Positions 35,269 through 45,342 of a stretch of DNA of 64,000 nt are shown in pieces. Position 1 is the first letter of the stretch. The number at the start of each line of letters is the position of its first letter. The stretch is from Paenibacillus glacialis (GTDB taxonomy: Bacteria; Bacillota; Bacilli; Paenibacillales; Paenibacillaceae), in assembly GCF_001637205.1 (NCBI RefSeq), contig NZ_LVJH01000021.1:141443-205442 (forward strand), written 5' to 3'. The notes beneath the pieces were generated by a model, which saw only the letters and a list, made by a program, of their open reading frames with translations, searched no databases and was not told the DNA's origin. Both the position numbers and the translations under genes were made by a program.

Positions 35269-37014
35269 TTATTTGGCGGACTTGATGTATTGATTCACTT
35301 GCTGCTCCAATATCGGAAATGGCATATTACCGTTTCGAAGAAGAACGGAATGAAATGCCTTGATATCGAAGCGATCCCCGAGTTCGCTTTTCGCCTTCTC
35401 TCGAAGGGATTGGAATTGCTCCGATCCGATCGCATAGTATTCGTTAAGTCCTGGATAGGCAATGACACTGTCGATGAAAGCATCGCTCCCCGTTCCGATG
35501 GCACTCACCAGATACTCATTAGCTTGTTCTCTTGTCCACTTCAGCTCATGGATACCCGTATCTATCACGGTACCTATGGAATTGTTCAGCAAACGAATTA
35601 GTACCGTGTTCCAATCAAGCAAGCCCTTCTCCGCGCATAAGCTTTCCATATAGACCGCCCATCCCTCTACGTATCCATACGTCATCATTATTTTGCGGAT
35701 TAATGGAATGGTTGGTTGATCATATTGAATCGAAATTTGAAAGTGATGTCCTGGAATACCCTCATGCAACGCAAGCATTTTAACCACTTCTTCGGAGGTC
35801 GGGTTTTCGAGCGGAATGACAAATCTCCCGCTCCTATCACCATCTATAGATAAGGGGAGATACATTCCACCTGCTGATGAGAAAAGAGCCGAATACGCCC
35901 GCACGTCCACGGGATGGTCCGGGATAAGTTCCTCTTCAAACCAATCGGACAAATAGGGCGTGGCATTCGACAGACTGCTATTTAACGCTTGCAGCAATTC
36001 ATCTCCGGTTAGGAATCTGGCTGCAGATGTAGTCTGCGCTTGACCCGAAGCCCCGCTTCTTAGCTCCTTCACGATCTCTTCTACCTTGCGTTTAGCGATC
36101 TCGTGCATTTCCTGAGGACTGAGGTCCGTACCCGTAGTAAGTTTGAGGCTTGCAGAATAATACTCGCTGCCGCCCGGCTGACTCCAGATTCCTTGGCTCA
36201 CGGATGCTTGCTTCATAAGATCGTTCTTGATCACATCGGCAAATTTGCCGTAAGAAGGCAGTACATGATCGGTTAGGGTTTGCGCTAGCTCTTTTTTTAG
36301 CTTCTCCTCTTCGGAGGGATCGAGTTTTAACTCGGTTAATTTCGCTGCATATAAACTGTACAGAATCATTTCTTCCGGTTTCGTATTCCGCAAAATGCTG
36401 TAACTCGTAAGCATTTCCTTAAGAAATTCAGAAGCTGGGACAATACCTTTCTCCCGTTTGTCTTGAATACTGTCTATGAAATGTGCGACCTTGTCCGAAA
36501 ACCCATTCAGCGCAACAATATAATTTTCTGCATCTGATTGATTGCGAATCGGATAGTTGTTCGCGAAAAACGGCGAGAAAGTGGTTAGGGAAAAATATCT
36601 GCTTGTGTTCAAATCCGAATATTTGTTCAATTTTTGTTCCGCGCTTAGTTTCCATTTGAGGATATCGTAGGTAAGCTTGTCTTCCGAGGAAAGCTTGGCA
36701 GCGTCGTACGCATTCAACTTTTTCAAAAATTCTTCGGTATCATCGTTTATTTGTTGGTAATAGGCATCCGAGTAGTCGGAAAGCTTAGTGGGATCCCATC
36801 GAAGACCATTCACTTCTTCCGCACCATAATAAAGCTGTAACTCGGGGTCCTCATTCAGGGTGGCAACCGCCATCTTTTGAATCATGGTGCCGAAGTCCTC
36901 TGATTTATGTTGATCCGGCCATAACAAACCACCTACAGTCAGCAAGACAAGTAATCCTGCTACCAATAAAATAGTCAATCTGGTGTTCTTAAACATCTTT
37001 CTTACAAGGTTCAT
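35269..37014 (-). CDS. DUF885 family putative metallopeptidase, copy 2
   Basis: 581 residues with an N-terminal membrane anchor (about 12-29), so the bulk faces outside. The DUF885 zinc-type motif HEGIPGHHFQ is near residue 417, with YVEGWAVYMESL following. The family is predicted to be peptidases. It is a paralogue of the gene at 38515-40251; DNA is near-identical in the first and last parts and more divergent in the middle. It stands behind a copy of the same upstream region, including a scrap of the response regulator gene (37085-37124). Confidence 0.8.
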   Translation of the reverse strand: MNLVRKMFKNTRLTILLVAGLLVLLTVGGLLWPDQHKSEDFGTMIQKMAVATLNEDPELQLYYGAEEVNGLRWDPTKLSDYSDAYYQQINDDTEEFLKKLNAYDAAKLSSEDKLTYDILKWKLSAEQKLNKYSDLNTSRYFSLTTFSPFFANNYPIRNQSDAENYIVALNGFSDKVAHFIDSIQDKREKGIVPASEFLKEMLTSYSILRNTKPEEMILYSLYAAKLTELKLDPSEEEKLKKELAQTLTDHVLPSYGKFADVIKNDLMKQASVSQGIWSQPGGSEYYSASLKLTTGTDLSPQEMHEIAKRKVEEIVKELRSGASGQAQTTSAARFLTGDELLQALNSSLSNATPYLSDWFEEELIPDHPVDVRAYSALFSSAGGMYLPLSIDGDRSGRFVIPLENPTSEEVVKMLALHEGIPGHHFQISIQYDQPTIPLIRKIMMTYGYVEGWAVYMESLCAEKGLLDWNTVLIRLLNNSIGTVIDTGIHELKWTREQANEYLVSAIGTGSDAFIDSVIAYPGLNEYYAIGSEQFQSLREKAKSELGDRFDIKAFHSVLLRNGNMPFPILEQQVNQYIKSAK

Positions 37015-37125
37015 GTATTAATCTCCCCTTTATAGAGTATAAGAAGAATATATAAGATGAACCTTTGATTTCCCTTTGAAAAACAACTCGTTTATTCTGA
37101 GTCTGTAGCCCAAACCTCTTAAGGT
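37015..37125 (-). repeat. Duplicated upstream region with response-regulator 3' scrap
   Basis: Nearly the same as 40252-40370: the leader before DUF885 and the last codons of the regulator gene (RGLGYxLRI region, now out of frame). It marks the left boundary of the duplication unit. Confidence 0.7.
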
Positions 37126-37172
37126 TCACCGCAATTGATCGTCAACTTATTTAACCTTTAGCTTAATGAAAA

Positions 37173-37206
37173 CGGCAGCCTATTGTCTGGTCGGCTGCCG
37201 CGGTAT
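37173..37206 (-). terminator. Terminator after the histidine kinase gene
   Basis: CGGCAGCC (37173-37180) with GGCTGCCG (37193-37200); on the minus strand followed by TTTTCATT. Confidence 0.7.
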
Positions 37207-37223
37207 CCTATCAACTCTATTAT

Positions 37224-38495
37224 TTAACTAATCACCGGAAAACGAATCATAACGGTCGTACCACACCCTACCCCGCTGCTAATGTGGACAGAACCTTGAT
37301 GTTGATCGACGATCCAACGCGCGATCGATAGCCCTAGACCCGCTCCATGATCCACTCTATTTCTAGAGGAATCTCCCTTGTAAAAGCGATTAAATACGAG
37401 TGGCAATTCGTGTTCCGAAATGCCCACTCCGTTATCCTTGACGGTTATGAGAACTGATTTCCCTTGCCTAAGACACTCAAGATCGATTTGCCCATCCGCC
37501 TGCGTAAATTTAATGGCATTGTCCAACAAAATCATGAACAACTGTATGAGACGATCCTCATCTCCATTCATGAGCAATTCCGAGCCTTCGACATGAAGCT
37601 GTAACCGCAACTGCTTGTAATCCATTATCGGTTCTATATTTTTTGCAATCTCTTTAATGATCCCGTCAACTCGCACAGGTTTGCATGAGATGACTTCCTC
37701 ATGTGAATCGCCTCTTGCCAGAAGAAGTAGGCCGTCTACCATGTTGCTCATTCTTTTGGTTTCTTTCAGAATGGCTGAAATTGGAGCGCTTTCTTCCTCG
37801 ATCGTATGATCGGGATGGCGCAACAATATTTGTGTCTGTCCTCGGACGACCGAAAGCGGACTCCTCAACTCGTGAGAGGCATCTGCAACGAATTGCTGCT
37901 GCTTGTCCCAAGCCTTCTGAATCGGAATGAGCGCCCGTCTAGCCAATGTGTAACCTGCGATGATAGATAATAACGCGCCGATACCGATTCCGATACTAAT
38001 ACTCCATAATAACCGATTCAAATAATACGTCTCGGTAGAAATTTCCGTAAACATCTGAACTGTTTTCAAAGGCGTGTTAGACAGCTTCTCGACTAATGGC
38101 AAATTGCCCTGATAGGGTCTGCTCACGAATCGATAAGTCTTCTTACCCACGCGTATCGACTCGGGTTCCAATTGGTTTTGTTTTTCCCGAATCATCAAAC
38201 TCAATACGAAATATGGCCATTTATAATAAAAGCTTTGAATCAAGGTATCGTTGGAATCCCAATAAAATGGCATCATAAGACGTTCCGGTTCATTCGAACC
38301 AAAGTTAATGACTTGCTCCCCGTTACTTAGAGAAATTTGTTGTATGTGGTCAATATTAAACACCAGCTGACGGTCAATGTCAGAATAGATCCGATAACGC
38401 GCCAGCCCGTATAACGCTCCCCCCAGTATGATGAGCAAGAAAAATACGACAATGCTGTTCCATATCGTCATTCGTACTAGCGTGCGTTTAATCAT
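37224..38495 (-). CDS. Sensor histidine kinase
   Basis: 423 residues: membrane helices at about 13-33 and 163-183, an extracytoplasmic sensor between them, HAMP-like ARRALIPIQKAWD, H-box DASHELRSP (His208), N-box DNAIKF, G1 DNGVGIS and G2 GAGLGLSIA. It follows DUF885 copy 1 by 19 bases with AAAAGGAGAG upstream, and with the regulator at 40321 makes a full two-component system. The interposed DUF885 protein may be a signal-processing or target protein; this is inference. Confidence 0.9.
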   Translation of the reverse strand: MIKRTLVRMTIWNSIVVFFLLIILGGALYGLARYRIYSDIDRQLVFNIDHIQQISLSNGEQVINFGSNEPERLMMPFYWDSNDTLIQSFYYKWPYFVLSLMIREKQNQLEPESIRVGKKTYRFVSRPYQGNLPLVEKLSNTPLKTVQMFTEISTETYYLNRLLWSISIGIGIGALLSIIAGYTLARRALIPIQKAWDKQQQFVADASHELRSPLSVVRGQTQILLRHPDHTIEEESAPISAILKETKRMSNMVDGLLLLARGDSHEEVISCKPVRVDGIIKEIAKNIEPIMDYKQLRLQLHVEGSELLMNGDEDRLIQLFMILLDNAIKFTQADGQIDLECLRQGKSVLITVKDNGVGISEHELPLVFNRFYKGDSSRNRVDHGAGLGLSIARWIVDQHQGSVHISSGVGCGTTVMIRFPVIS

Positions 38496-38514
38496 ATCGG
38501 GGTCTGCTCTCCTT

Positions 38515-40251
38515 TTATTTGGCGGACTTAATGTATTGATTCACTTGCTGCTCCAATATCGGAAATGGCATATTACCGTTTCGAAGAAGAACGGAATGAA
38601 AAGTTTTAATGTCGAAACGATCCTTGAGCTCGCTTTCCGCTTTCTCTCGAAGGGATTGGAATTGATCATATCCGATGGCATAGCTCGTTATTTGTCCGGG
38701 AGAAGCAAAGGCTTTGTCAATCAAGTACATTTCCGGTCCAATCATGCGTACCATATACTCATAAGCTTGTTCTCTTGTCCATTTCAGCCCATTAATACCC
38801 GTGTCGATAACGGTTCCAACGTATACATTAAGCAAATGAGTTTGTACCGTCTTCTGATCAAGCAAGCCCATCTCTACGCCTAAAGATTGAGCATAGGTTG
38901 CCCATCCTTCTGTGAATCCGGGTACATTAGTTATTTTACGGGCTAATGGAATTTCCGGTTGGTTGTATTGAATAGAATATTGAAAATGATGTCCTGGAAT
39001 ACCTTCATGCACCGCAGTCATTTTAGCTTTCTCTTCGAAAATCGATCTGTAGGGCGGGAAAAAAAATCTTCCATTCCTATCGCCATTAATAGAAGGGGGG
39101 ATATAAAACGCGCCTGCATACGAAAATGGAGCCGGATTTAACCGCACATCCACGGGATTGTTGGGAATAAGCGCTTCTTCAAACCAATCGGACAATTGAG
39201 GCTTTATTTCCGACAAACTGCGGTTAACCGTTTGCAGTAATTCATCTCCTGCTACGCGTTGGTTTACAGCTGTAGTCTCTTGTGCTTTCCCCGGGACTGG
39301 GCTTCTTAGCTCCTTGACAATCTCTTCCGCTTTGCGTTTGGCGATCTCGTGAATTTCCAGAGGACTGAAGTCCGTGCCCGTGTAAAGTCTAAGCAGAGCA
39401 GAATAGTACTCGCCGCCACCCGGCTGACTCCAAACTCCCTGACCCATGGATGCTTGCTTCAGAAGATCGTTTTGGATCACATCGGCAAGTTTGCCGTAAG
39501 AAGGCACTACATGATCACTTAAAGTCTGTAGTAACGCCTGTTTCAGTTCCTGTTCTTTGGACGGTTTGAGCTTTATCTCCGATAATTTCTCTACATATGA
39601 AGTGTACAATACCGTTTTTTCCGGTTTCGTGTTCGGCAAACTTATGAGTATTTCCTTCAAAAATTCAGAAGTGGGGATGAACCCTTCCTCTTGTTTGTCC
39701 TGAATTCTGTCTATGAAATGTGCGACCTTGTCCGAAAACCCATTCAACGCAACAATATAATTTTCTGCATCTGCTTGGTTACGAATCGGATAGTTGTTAG
39801 CGAAATACGGCGAGAATCTGGTTAGGTTAAGATATCCGTTGGTGTTCAAATCCGAATATTTGTTCAATTGTTGTGCCGCGCTTAGTTGCCATTTGACGAT
39901 ATCGTAGGTAAGCTTGTCTTCCGAGGAAAGCTTGGCAGCGTCGTATGCATCCAACTTTTTCAATAATTCTTCAGTATCATCGTTTATTTGTTGGTAATAG
40001 GCATCCGAGTAGTCGGAAAGCTTAGTGGGATCCCACCCTAGACCATTCACTTCTTCCGCACCATAATAAAGCTGAGACTCGGGATCCTCATTCAGGATGG
40101 CAACCGCTATCTTTTGAATCATGGTGCCGAAGTCCTCTGATTTATGTTGATCCTGCCATAACAAACCACCTACAGTCAGCAAGACAAGTAATCCTGCTGC
40201 CAATAAAATAGTCAATCTGGTGTTCTTAAACATCTTTCTTACAAGGTTCAT
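38515..40251 (-). CDS. DUF885 family putative metallopeptidase, copy 1
   Basis: 578 residues with the same architecture as copy 2: N-terminal anchor, then the catalytic-type HEGIPGHHFQ and FTEGWATYAQSL. It sits between the response regulator and the kinase in one operon. The first 150 residues and last 60 are nearly identical to copy 2 while the centre differs, a pattern that suggests gene conversion or divergent selection on substrate contact regions. Confidence 0.8.
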   Translation of the reverse strand: MNLVRKMFKNTRLTILLAAGLLVLLTVGGLLWQDQHKSEDFGTMIQKIAVAILNEDPESQLYYGAEEVNGLGWDPTKLSDYSDAYYQQINDDTEELLKKLDAYDAAKLSSEDKLTYDIVKWQLSAAQQLNKYSDLNTNGYLNLTRFSPYFANNYPIRNQADAENYIVALNGFSDKVAHFIDRIQDKQEEGFIPTSEFLKEILISLPNTKPEKTVLYTSYVEKLSEIKLKPSKEQELKQALLQTLSDHVVPSYGKLADVIQNDLLKQASMGQGVWSQPGGGEYYSALLRLYTGTDFSPLEIHEIAKRKAEEIVKELRSPVPGKAQETTAVNQRVAGDELLQTVNRSLSEIKPQLSDWFEEALIPNNPVDVRLNPAPFSYAGAFYIPPSINGDRNGRFFFPPYRSIFEEKAKMTAVHEGIPGHHFQYSIQYNQPEIPLARKITNVPGFTEGWATYAQSLGVEMGLLDQKTVQTHLLNVYVGTVIDTGINGLKWTREQAYEYMVRMIGPEMYLIDKAFASPGQITSYAIGYDQFQSLREKAESELKDRFDIKTFHSVLLRNGNMPFPILEQQVNQYIKSAK

Positions 40252-40320
40252 GTATTAATCTCCCCTTTATAAAGTATAAGAAGAATATATAAGATGAACC
40301 TTTGATTTCCCTTTGAAAAA

Positions 40321-41004
40321 CTACTCGTTTATTTTTATTCTGAGTATGTAGCCCAAACCTCTTACGGTTTGGATATATTGATCGGCATGCCATGGAGACA
40401 GCTTCTTCCGAAGATAATGGACATAGAGCTCCACGATGCCAATTCCCGCTTCCGAATCGAGTCCCCAAATTCGGTTATAGATTTGCTCCTTCGTCACGAT
40501 CTGCTCTTTATTCATGAGCAGGTACTCAAGCAACTCATATTCCTTTTCTGTTAAAGTCAGCTCTTCTCCTGTGACCGTAATTGCTCGATTTCTAACTTGA
40601 ATAGCAATCGGGCCGTAGCTAATCTGCTCTTCTTGATTAACCTTGCCATAACGGCGCAGCAGCACTTTAGCTCTGACGATCAGCTCTGGAATCTCGAATG
40701 GCTTCACCACATAATCGTCCGCTCCGATCGTTAACCCTTTTACCCGGTCGTTCAATCCGTCTTTTGCCGTCAGACAAAGAATCGGGGTATCCACTCTTTG
40801 CTTCTTAAGCTCTTGGATGATTGTAAATCCATCAACCTTAGGCAGCATAATATCCAAAATAATTAAATCGAACTCGCCGTACAATGCGTGATGCAAGCCC
40901 TCTTCTCCGTTATGACACTCCGTAACCTTATGCCCTTCATCCTGCATAACTCTTGCAATTGTATGCGATATTCCAATATCGTCCTCTACGATCAACAGTT
41001 TCAT
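40321..41004 (-). CDS. OmpR-family response regulator
   Basis: 227 residues from ATG 41004 (GGAGG 5 bases upstream). Receiver with acceptor Asp in LIILDIMLPKVDG, TAKD and KPFEIPEL; C-terminal winged helix with LTEKEYELLEYLL and VHYLRKKL. It begins the regulator-DUF885-kinase operon and probably controls it. Not obviously VanR: the receiver lacks any linking context to the van-type genes 10 kb away. Confidence 0.88.
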   Translation of the reverse strand: MKLLIVEDDIGISHTIARVMQDEGHKVTECHNGEEGLHHALYGEFDLIILDIMLPKVDGFTIIQELKKQRVDTPILCLTAKDGLNDRVKGLTIGADDYVVKPFEIPELIVRAKVLLRRYGKVNQEEQISYGPIAIQVRNRAITVTGEELTLTEKEYELLEYLLMNKEQIVTKEQIYNRIWGLDSEAGIGIVELYVHYLRKKLSPWHADQYIQTVRGLGYILRIKINE

Positions 41005-41276
41005 AAGCTCCTCCATGGATGAACAAATATGGGATAGTATAACATATTTCAACGGGTTTGTGAGTCCACTGCTGATAAGATTCCCATTTATTCTTACCGG
41101 TCTAGTTATCATATGCTTAGCCAGGTTGCCACCGGATTCCCCTCATAACTAATCCAATCGCTTTAGCTTCTTATCCCCACAAAGGGTGGATGGGCTTGGG
41201 CTGTTTGCAAGATGTTGGCAGTTGTTTGCATACCATCAGAATTGAACTATCGTGTCCCATTCCTTTTACTGATTTT

Positions 41277-41640
41277 CCAGTTGTGGATGCGGCTCTGATA
41301 TTACCTTCTCCTTTAAGAGGGACACTGAATCCACGTTATCTAGAAGATTCAAGAGGAAAAATTTTCACTGTACCAGATTAGTTATCCTGTTGGAATGGCT
41401 GTATGGAAGTCAGGACGTACTACGGGGATTACTGCAGGAATAGTTGAAGCGATTGGGGTGGAAACCTTAATTCAAACCCCTATTGGAAGGAGACGTTTTC
41501 TCTCTCAGTCGATAATCCGACCAAGAGCCGGTTCAGTACCAACCGCTCCTGGAGATTCTGGATCTGTTTGGTTAAAAGATGGACCGGCGCAATTTGCAAA
41601 TTATGCTGCTGTTCACCATTCTAGTTCCGACTGTACTTCT
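41277..41640 (+). pseudogene. Trypsin-like serine protease remnant
   Basis: Two frames together give a chymotrypsin-fold C-terminal part: VVDAALILPSPLRGT, then after a frameshift near 41380 YPVGMAVWKSGRTTGITAG and APGDSGSVWL, where GDSGS carries the nucleophile Ser. The catalytic His/Asp region upstream is missing and the end is cut at about 41620 by the adjoining fragment. Confidence 0.6.
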
Positions 41641-41921
41641 TGAACAATACGTGCCCATTCATTCAGTGCTTCATCACTGTAAAAATAAGGAACATCATGT
41701 TCTGCCCCTGCAGCAGGATGTTCAATAAGTACTCCTTCGGTGATAATGAGCCCAACTTCATATTCTGCTCTACGACGCTAATAAGCAGCTACATCAGACC
41801 CTGGAACTCCATTTGGTGAAAAGCACCTAGTCATAGGTGCCATCACAATACGATTTTTTAGTGTTAAATTTCCAAGTTTTACAGGTTTCAACAAGGAAGT
41901 AATATAATTGTTTGAAATCAT
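41613..41921 (-). pseudogene. Old yellow enzyme family 5' fragment with a nonsense codon
   Basis: ATG 41921 follows AAAGGAG. Reads LLKPVKLGNLTLKNRIVMAP and MTRCFSPNGVPGSDVAAY, then TAG where the family has Tyr in YYRRRA, then YEVGLIITEGVLIEHPA in the same frame. Clearly the N-terminal 95 residues of an NADH:flavin oxidoreductase. It is truncated at the joint with the protease remnant. Confidence 0.75.
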
Positions 41922-42087
41922 AGTTTTAACACTCCTTTAATTGTATTTAGTGTTGGATTCAGCATCGCCTGAGAGAAAATTTTCAGGGAGCACAACAATA
42001 CTTTTTTGAAATATTCCATAATAGATGAGTTCAACTTGTGATTTAAGTCATTGATACATTAGAATGAGACTCCACATACTTTCTTTT

Positions 42088-42591
42088 TCACTTATACTTT
42101 AGTCTTTTCTTCATCATTTCTTTCAGAATGTCAGAGGCTTTCTCATCTGAAAGGTCAAGAACGTACATTAATTCGTTTTTCAGTAACTTACATGCAGCTT
42201 CAAGTAATAGTTTGTCCTGGAAGCCCAGTTTAAGTTCATATTGAGGGGCACAGACTAGATCTCGAATCACTTCAGTTACACAAAAAATATCTCCTGTTTT
42301 CAGCTTTAGATCTAGCAATTTTTTTCGCTCGAATGCAAGAAGTGGTAATTCACAAAACTTTTCAAAGAAATGAATTTGGGACTGTTCTAACATGTCCTGG
42401 CTGGTTAGAGGCCGAATCCCCTGTTGTTCTGCTGAATCTTCAGGAATAAAAATATCCATTTTGAGTTCTTCAAAGTAGACTTTGAAGTAATCTTTTTCTT
42501 TGTCTTCATACAAACGTGTTACTTTTTCCTCCAAAAGTCCAACACCATGTAAAGGATAAAAAACCATTTCGCCTGCTTTAATTCCATTCAT
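42088..42591 (-). CDS. CarD/CdnL-like RNA polymerase-binding protein
   Basis: 167 residues, the usual CarD size. N-terminal Tudor-like RNA polymerase-interacting domain: AGEMVFYPLHGVGLLEEKV then KVYFEELKMDIFIPED. The C-terminal 90 residues are helical, as in CarD/CdnL. Proteins of this family bind the beta subunit of RNA polymerase and stabilise open promoter complexes. It is 26 bases downstream of the sigma-factor gene and in the same direction, a pairing that suggests dedicated initiation at particular promoters. A second, truncated relative is at 49059. Confidence 0.78.
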   Translation of the reverse strand: MNGIKAGEMVFYPLHGVGLLEEKVTRLYEDKEKDYFKVYFEELKMDIFIPEDSAEQQGIRPLTSQDMLEQSQIHFFEKFCELPLLAFERKKLLDLKLKTGDIFCVTEVIRDLVCAPQYELKLGFQDKLLLEAACKLLKNELMYVLDLSDEKASDILKEMMKKRLKYK

Positions 42592-42617
42592 GATTTTCCC
42601 CCTTAAGATTAATAATC

Positions 42618-43532
42618 TTACACTTCAAGAAAATCCTGAATTCGTTCTTCTGAGAAACAATCACTCAATTTTCTTAAAGCCTTAATCAGAATTTGGTTGA
42701 TGCGTTGCCGAGAAACTCCGTACACCTCCCCTATCTCATGGAGAGTGCGCACTTCACCATCATCTAATCCATAACGTAACCGAAGTACGCTTTCTTCCCT
42801 TTTACTCAGAGTATTAAGAACATTGTTTATCTTCTCCTTCATAAGTTTTCGTTCTACCAGCTCCTCCGGTTTGCTTTCATTTATATCCTCAAGCAGGTCT
42901 CCCAGTCTTATGTTCTTATCTGCTCCAATCTCCAAATCTAGGGACAAAACTTGTTTTTCTGCAAGTTTTTTTATGGTAAGAATTCTGTCCATAGGCATAT
43001 TCATTCTGTGGACCATCTCCTCAGGAGTAGGTTCACGGCCGAATTCTGTAAAAAAGAGTTCTGAACTCCATGTCCACTTCTTCAGCAACTCTACCATGTG
43101 TGTAGGAAGCCTGATTGTCCTTCCTTTTTGCACAATAGCTTTCTCTATTGCTTGACGAATCCACCAAGTAGCATAAGTACTAAACTTGAACCCTTTCTGA
43201 AAGTCAAACTTCTCAACCGCTCTCATCAGGCCTAGATTTCCTTCCTGAATCAAGTCAAGCAGCGGCATTTCAGTCCACTTATATTTGCTTGCGATATTGA
43301 CGACTAGACGTAGATTAGCCACTATGAATTTTAGCTTGGCTGCTTCGTCCCCTTGCTTAACTTTCCTTGCCAGATTCCTTTCTTCTTCATTAGAAAGGAG
43401 CGGCACAGCACCGATATTATCCATGTAAAATCGGATGGAATCATTGGTCGTTCTTTTCCTCAACTGTTGCAGATGGACATCTCTCTTCTCTTTAGATGTT
43501 CCTGCACGTTGTTCAATATGTTTCTTATTCAT
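42618..43532 (-). CDS. Group 2 sigma-70 factor (SigA-like)
   Basis: 304 residues from ATG 43532 after an ideal AGGAGGAGCCA. Region 1.2 [17 protein letters not shown], region 2 [15 protein letters not shown] and [15 protein letters not shown], region 3, and region 4 with [20 protein letters not shown] and SRQRINQI are all present. Region 1.1 of housekeeping SigA is absent. It should recognise SigA-like promoters. It forms a unit with the CarD-like gene. Its ribosome site can be hidden by a 9-bp hairpin (43534-43569), pointing to translational control. Confidence 0.85.
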   Translation of the reverse strand: MNKKHIEQRAGTSKEKRDVHLQQLRKRTTNDSIRFYMDNIGAVPLLSNEEERNLARKVKQGDEAAKLKFIVANLRLVVNIASKYKWTEMPLLDLIQEGNLGLMRAVEKFDFQKGFKFSTYATWWIRQAIEKAIVQKGRTIRLPTHMVELLKKWTWSSELFFTEFGREPTPEEMVHRMNMPMDRILTIKKLAEKQVLSLDLEIGADKNIRLGDLLEDINESKPEELVERKLMKEKINNVLNTLSKREESVLRLRYGLDDGEVRTLHEIGEVYGVSRQRINQILIKALRKLSDCFSEERIQDFLEV

Positions 43533-43533
43533 T

Positions 43534-43569
43534 TGGCTCCTCCTAACCATTAAATTTCCTGAGGAGCCA
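43534..43569 (-). promoter_or_regulatory. Hairpin that would sequester the sigma-factor ribosome site
   Basis: TGGCTCCTC (plus strand 43534-43542) pairs with GAGGAGCCA (43561-43569). In the minus-strand transcript the 3' arm contains the AGGAG of the ribosome site just before the ATG. Possible translational switch. Confidence 0.45.
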
Positions 43570-43772
43570 GTTCCGACAAGTGTTCCTGTTTCTAGTACTT
43601 GAACATAATCTGCCATTACAGCTACTTTAACTCATCTCTAGCAAACTTCGCTCTCAGTAATATTTATAAAAGATGTGTCTTCAAGACGTTTTACATTATC
43701 ATTAAAAAAAATTCGATAATATATTGTTATAAGAATTTTGTGTGGAAAATCCCTCTATATTGTACCTAATTA

Positions 43773-44873
43773 CTAATTATTCATTCCAGATCGATCATTC
43801 AAACTATCAGGTATATAATCGTGACTCTCCTGCACAGTTTTACTTGTATTATCATCGACCGGTTCTTGCTCCCATTGCCGAATTTCATCTTCTAATATGC
43901 TTGCTTCATCGGGGTGATCCATGAAATATTTCTTTGCAGAATCTCTCCCTTGTCCTAGTCTTATTTCGCCTCTGAAAAACCAGGATCCAGACTTCTGAAC
44001 TAGTCCGCGTTCAATTCCTATATCGATAAGTTCCCCTATCTTCGAAATACCTTCTCCATACATAATATCAAACTCAGTCATACGAAACGGTGGAGCCAAC
44101 TTGTTTTTTACAACTTTAACACGAATGTGATTTCCTACAATTTCAGTTCCATTTTTTATGGATTCTATGCGACGAATATCAAGCCGTATGGAGGAGAAAA
44201 ATTTTAATGCTCGCCCCCCTGAGGTAACCTCTGGGCTACCAAACATGACACCAATTTTTTCTCTCAACTGATTTATGAAAATGATCACACAATGTGTTTT
44301 AGAGATTGAACCTGTCAACTTTCTTAATGCTTGACTCATGAGGCGTGCTTGCAATCCCATATGGACAGCACCCATCTCCCCTTCAATTTCTGCACGAGGA
44401 ACCAGAGCCGCTACTGAATCCACAATAATAACATCTACAGAACCAGATCTTACTAATGCTTCTGTAATTTCTAATGCTTGCTCCCCTGTGTCAGGCTGGG
44501 AAATAAGCATTGAATCGACGTCAACCCCTAATGCTTTTGCATACGTTGGATCCAAAGCATGTTCAGCATCTATATATGCCCCCGTTCCACCCAATTTTTG
44601 AATTTCAGCTACGACATGGAGGGCTAATGTAGTTTTGCCCGATGACTCTGGACCATAAATTTCGATCACCCTGCCTTTTGGCACGCCACCTATTCCCAAT
44701 GCCAAATCGAGACCAATAGAGCCTGTTGAAATTGTTTCAATCGTTCTGTTAATGGAGTGTTCTCCTAAACGCATGATAGATCCTTTTCCATATGTCCGTT
44801 CTATCTCAGCTAATGCTTTTTCCAGCATTTTTTGTTTTTCAACCTTAGATGTATCATTTAGTGCAATGTTCAC
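43773..44873 (-). CDS. recA: RecA recombinase (accessory copy)
   Basis: 366 residues, GTG start after AAGGAGGG. Walker A GPESSGKT (74-81), [27 protein letters not shown]2-region [21 protein letters not shown], and C-terminal acidic/polar tail. All core residues are present, so it should be active. Differences from typical Bacillales RecA (for example [26 protein letters not shown]) and its place in an accessory cluster suggest a second copy and not the chromosomal housekeeping gene; this cannot be proved from the window. No clear LexA box is visible upstream. Confidence 0.88.
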   Translation of the reverse strand: MNIALNDTSKVEKQKMLEKALAEIERTYGKGSIMRLGEHSINRTIETISTGSIGLDLALGIGGVPKGRVIEIYGPESSGKTTLALHVVAEIQKLGGTGAYIDAEHALDPTYAKALGVDVDSMLISQPDTGEQALEITEALVRSGSVDVIIVDSVAALVPRAEIEGEMGAVHMGLQARLMSQALRKLTGSISKTHCVIIFINQLREKIGVMFGSPEVTSGGRALKFFSSIRLDIRRIESIKNGTEIVGNHIRVKVVKNKLAPPFRMTEFDIMYGEGISKIGELIDIGIERGLVQKSGSWFFRGEIRLGQGRDSAKKYFMDHPDEASILEDEIRQWEQEPVDDNTSKTVQESHDYIPDSLNDRSGMNN

Positions 44874-45124
44874 AATTAATGCCCTCCTTATTGATTAACA
44901 AAACTTCCAGGCAAGTTTGCCTAACTCTTCATTTGTCTTGCGAGGTAAAAGATTAACAAATATAAAAAAGAAAACACATCTGAAAACTTGGTTTTACACC
45001 TCAATGATTCATTTGAGAAACTAACCAATGCATTTGATGGTTTAAAGATTAATAGCTTGATCTGTGGATTTTTATTTTAGCATTTCAGAAAAGGGCTTAA
45101 CCTGTTAACCAACTTGTTAAATTA

Positions 45125-45145
45125 ATTATATCACATACATGTCAA
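45125..45145 (-). promoter_or_regulatory. Promoter block upstream of recA, shared with the 49.0 kb locus
   Basis: On the minus strand: TTGACA, 9 bases, TATAATTAATTTAAC, with TGATATAAT as extended -10. The same TTGACA-N9-TATAATTAATTCAAC occurs at 49001-49030 (plus) before the second CarD-like start. The 9-base spacing means TTGACA is not a normal -35 and may be a regulator site. The inverted TTAACCTGTTAACC-like sequence just downstream (45098-45120) is a further operator candidate. The rest of 44874-45342 has no gene. Confidence 0.5.
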
Positions 45146-45342
45146 GCGACTACGACTGTGTGAATGTGACTATTTCTCGAACTTTTATTCAAAGTGAAAC
45201 ACATTACAGGATTAAAGACCGCTGATCTCCTTTTTTTGATCAGCGGCTGGCTATTTAATTTACTTTAATAACTTTTATAAATGGCCTGTTCTGACTGTTT
45301 TGATATGCTCCATTTTGTTAACTTCGATGACAGCAGTGATTA

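Noticed and set aside
37224..41004. The two-component system as the missing VanR/VanS pair
   Set aside because: It is about 6-10 kb away, co-operonic with DUF885 genes, and its sensor is unlike VanS, so no link is supported.
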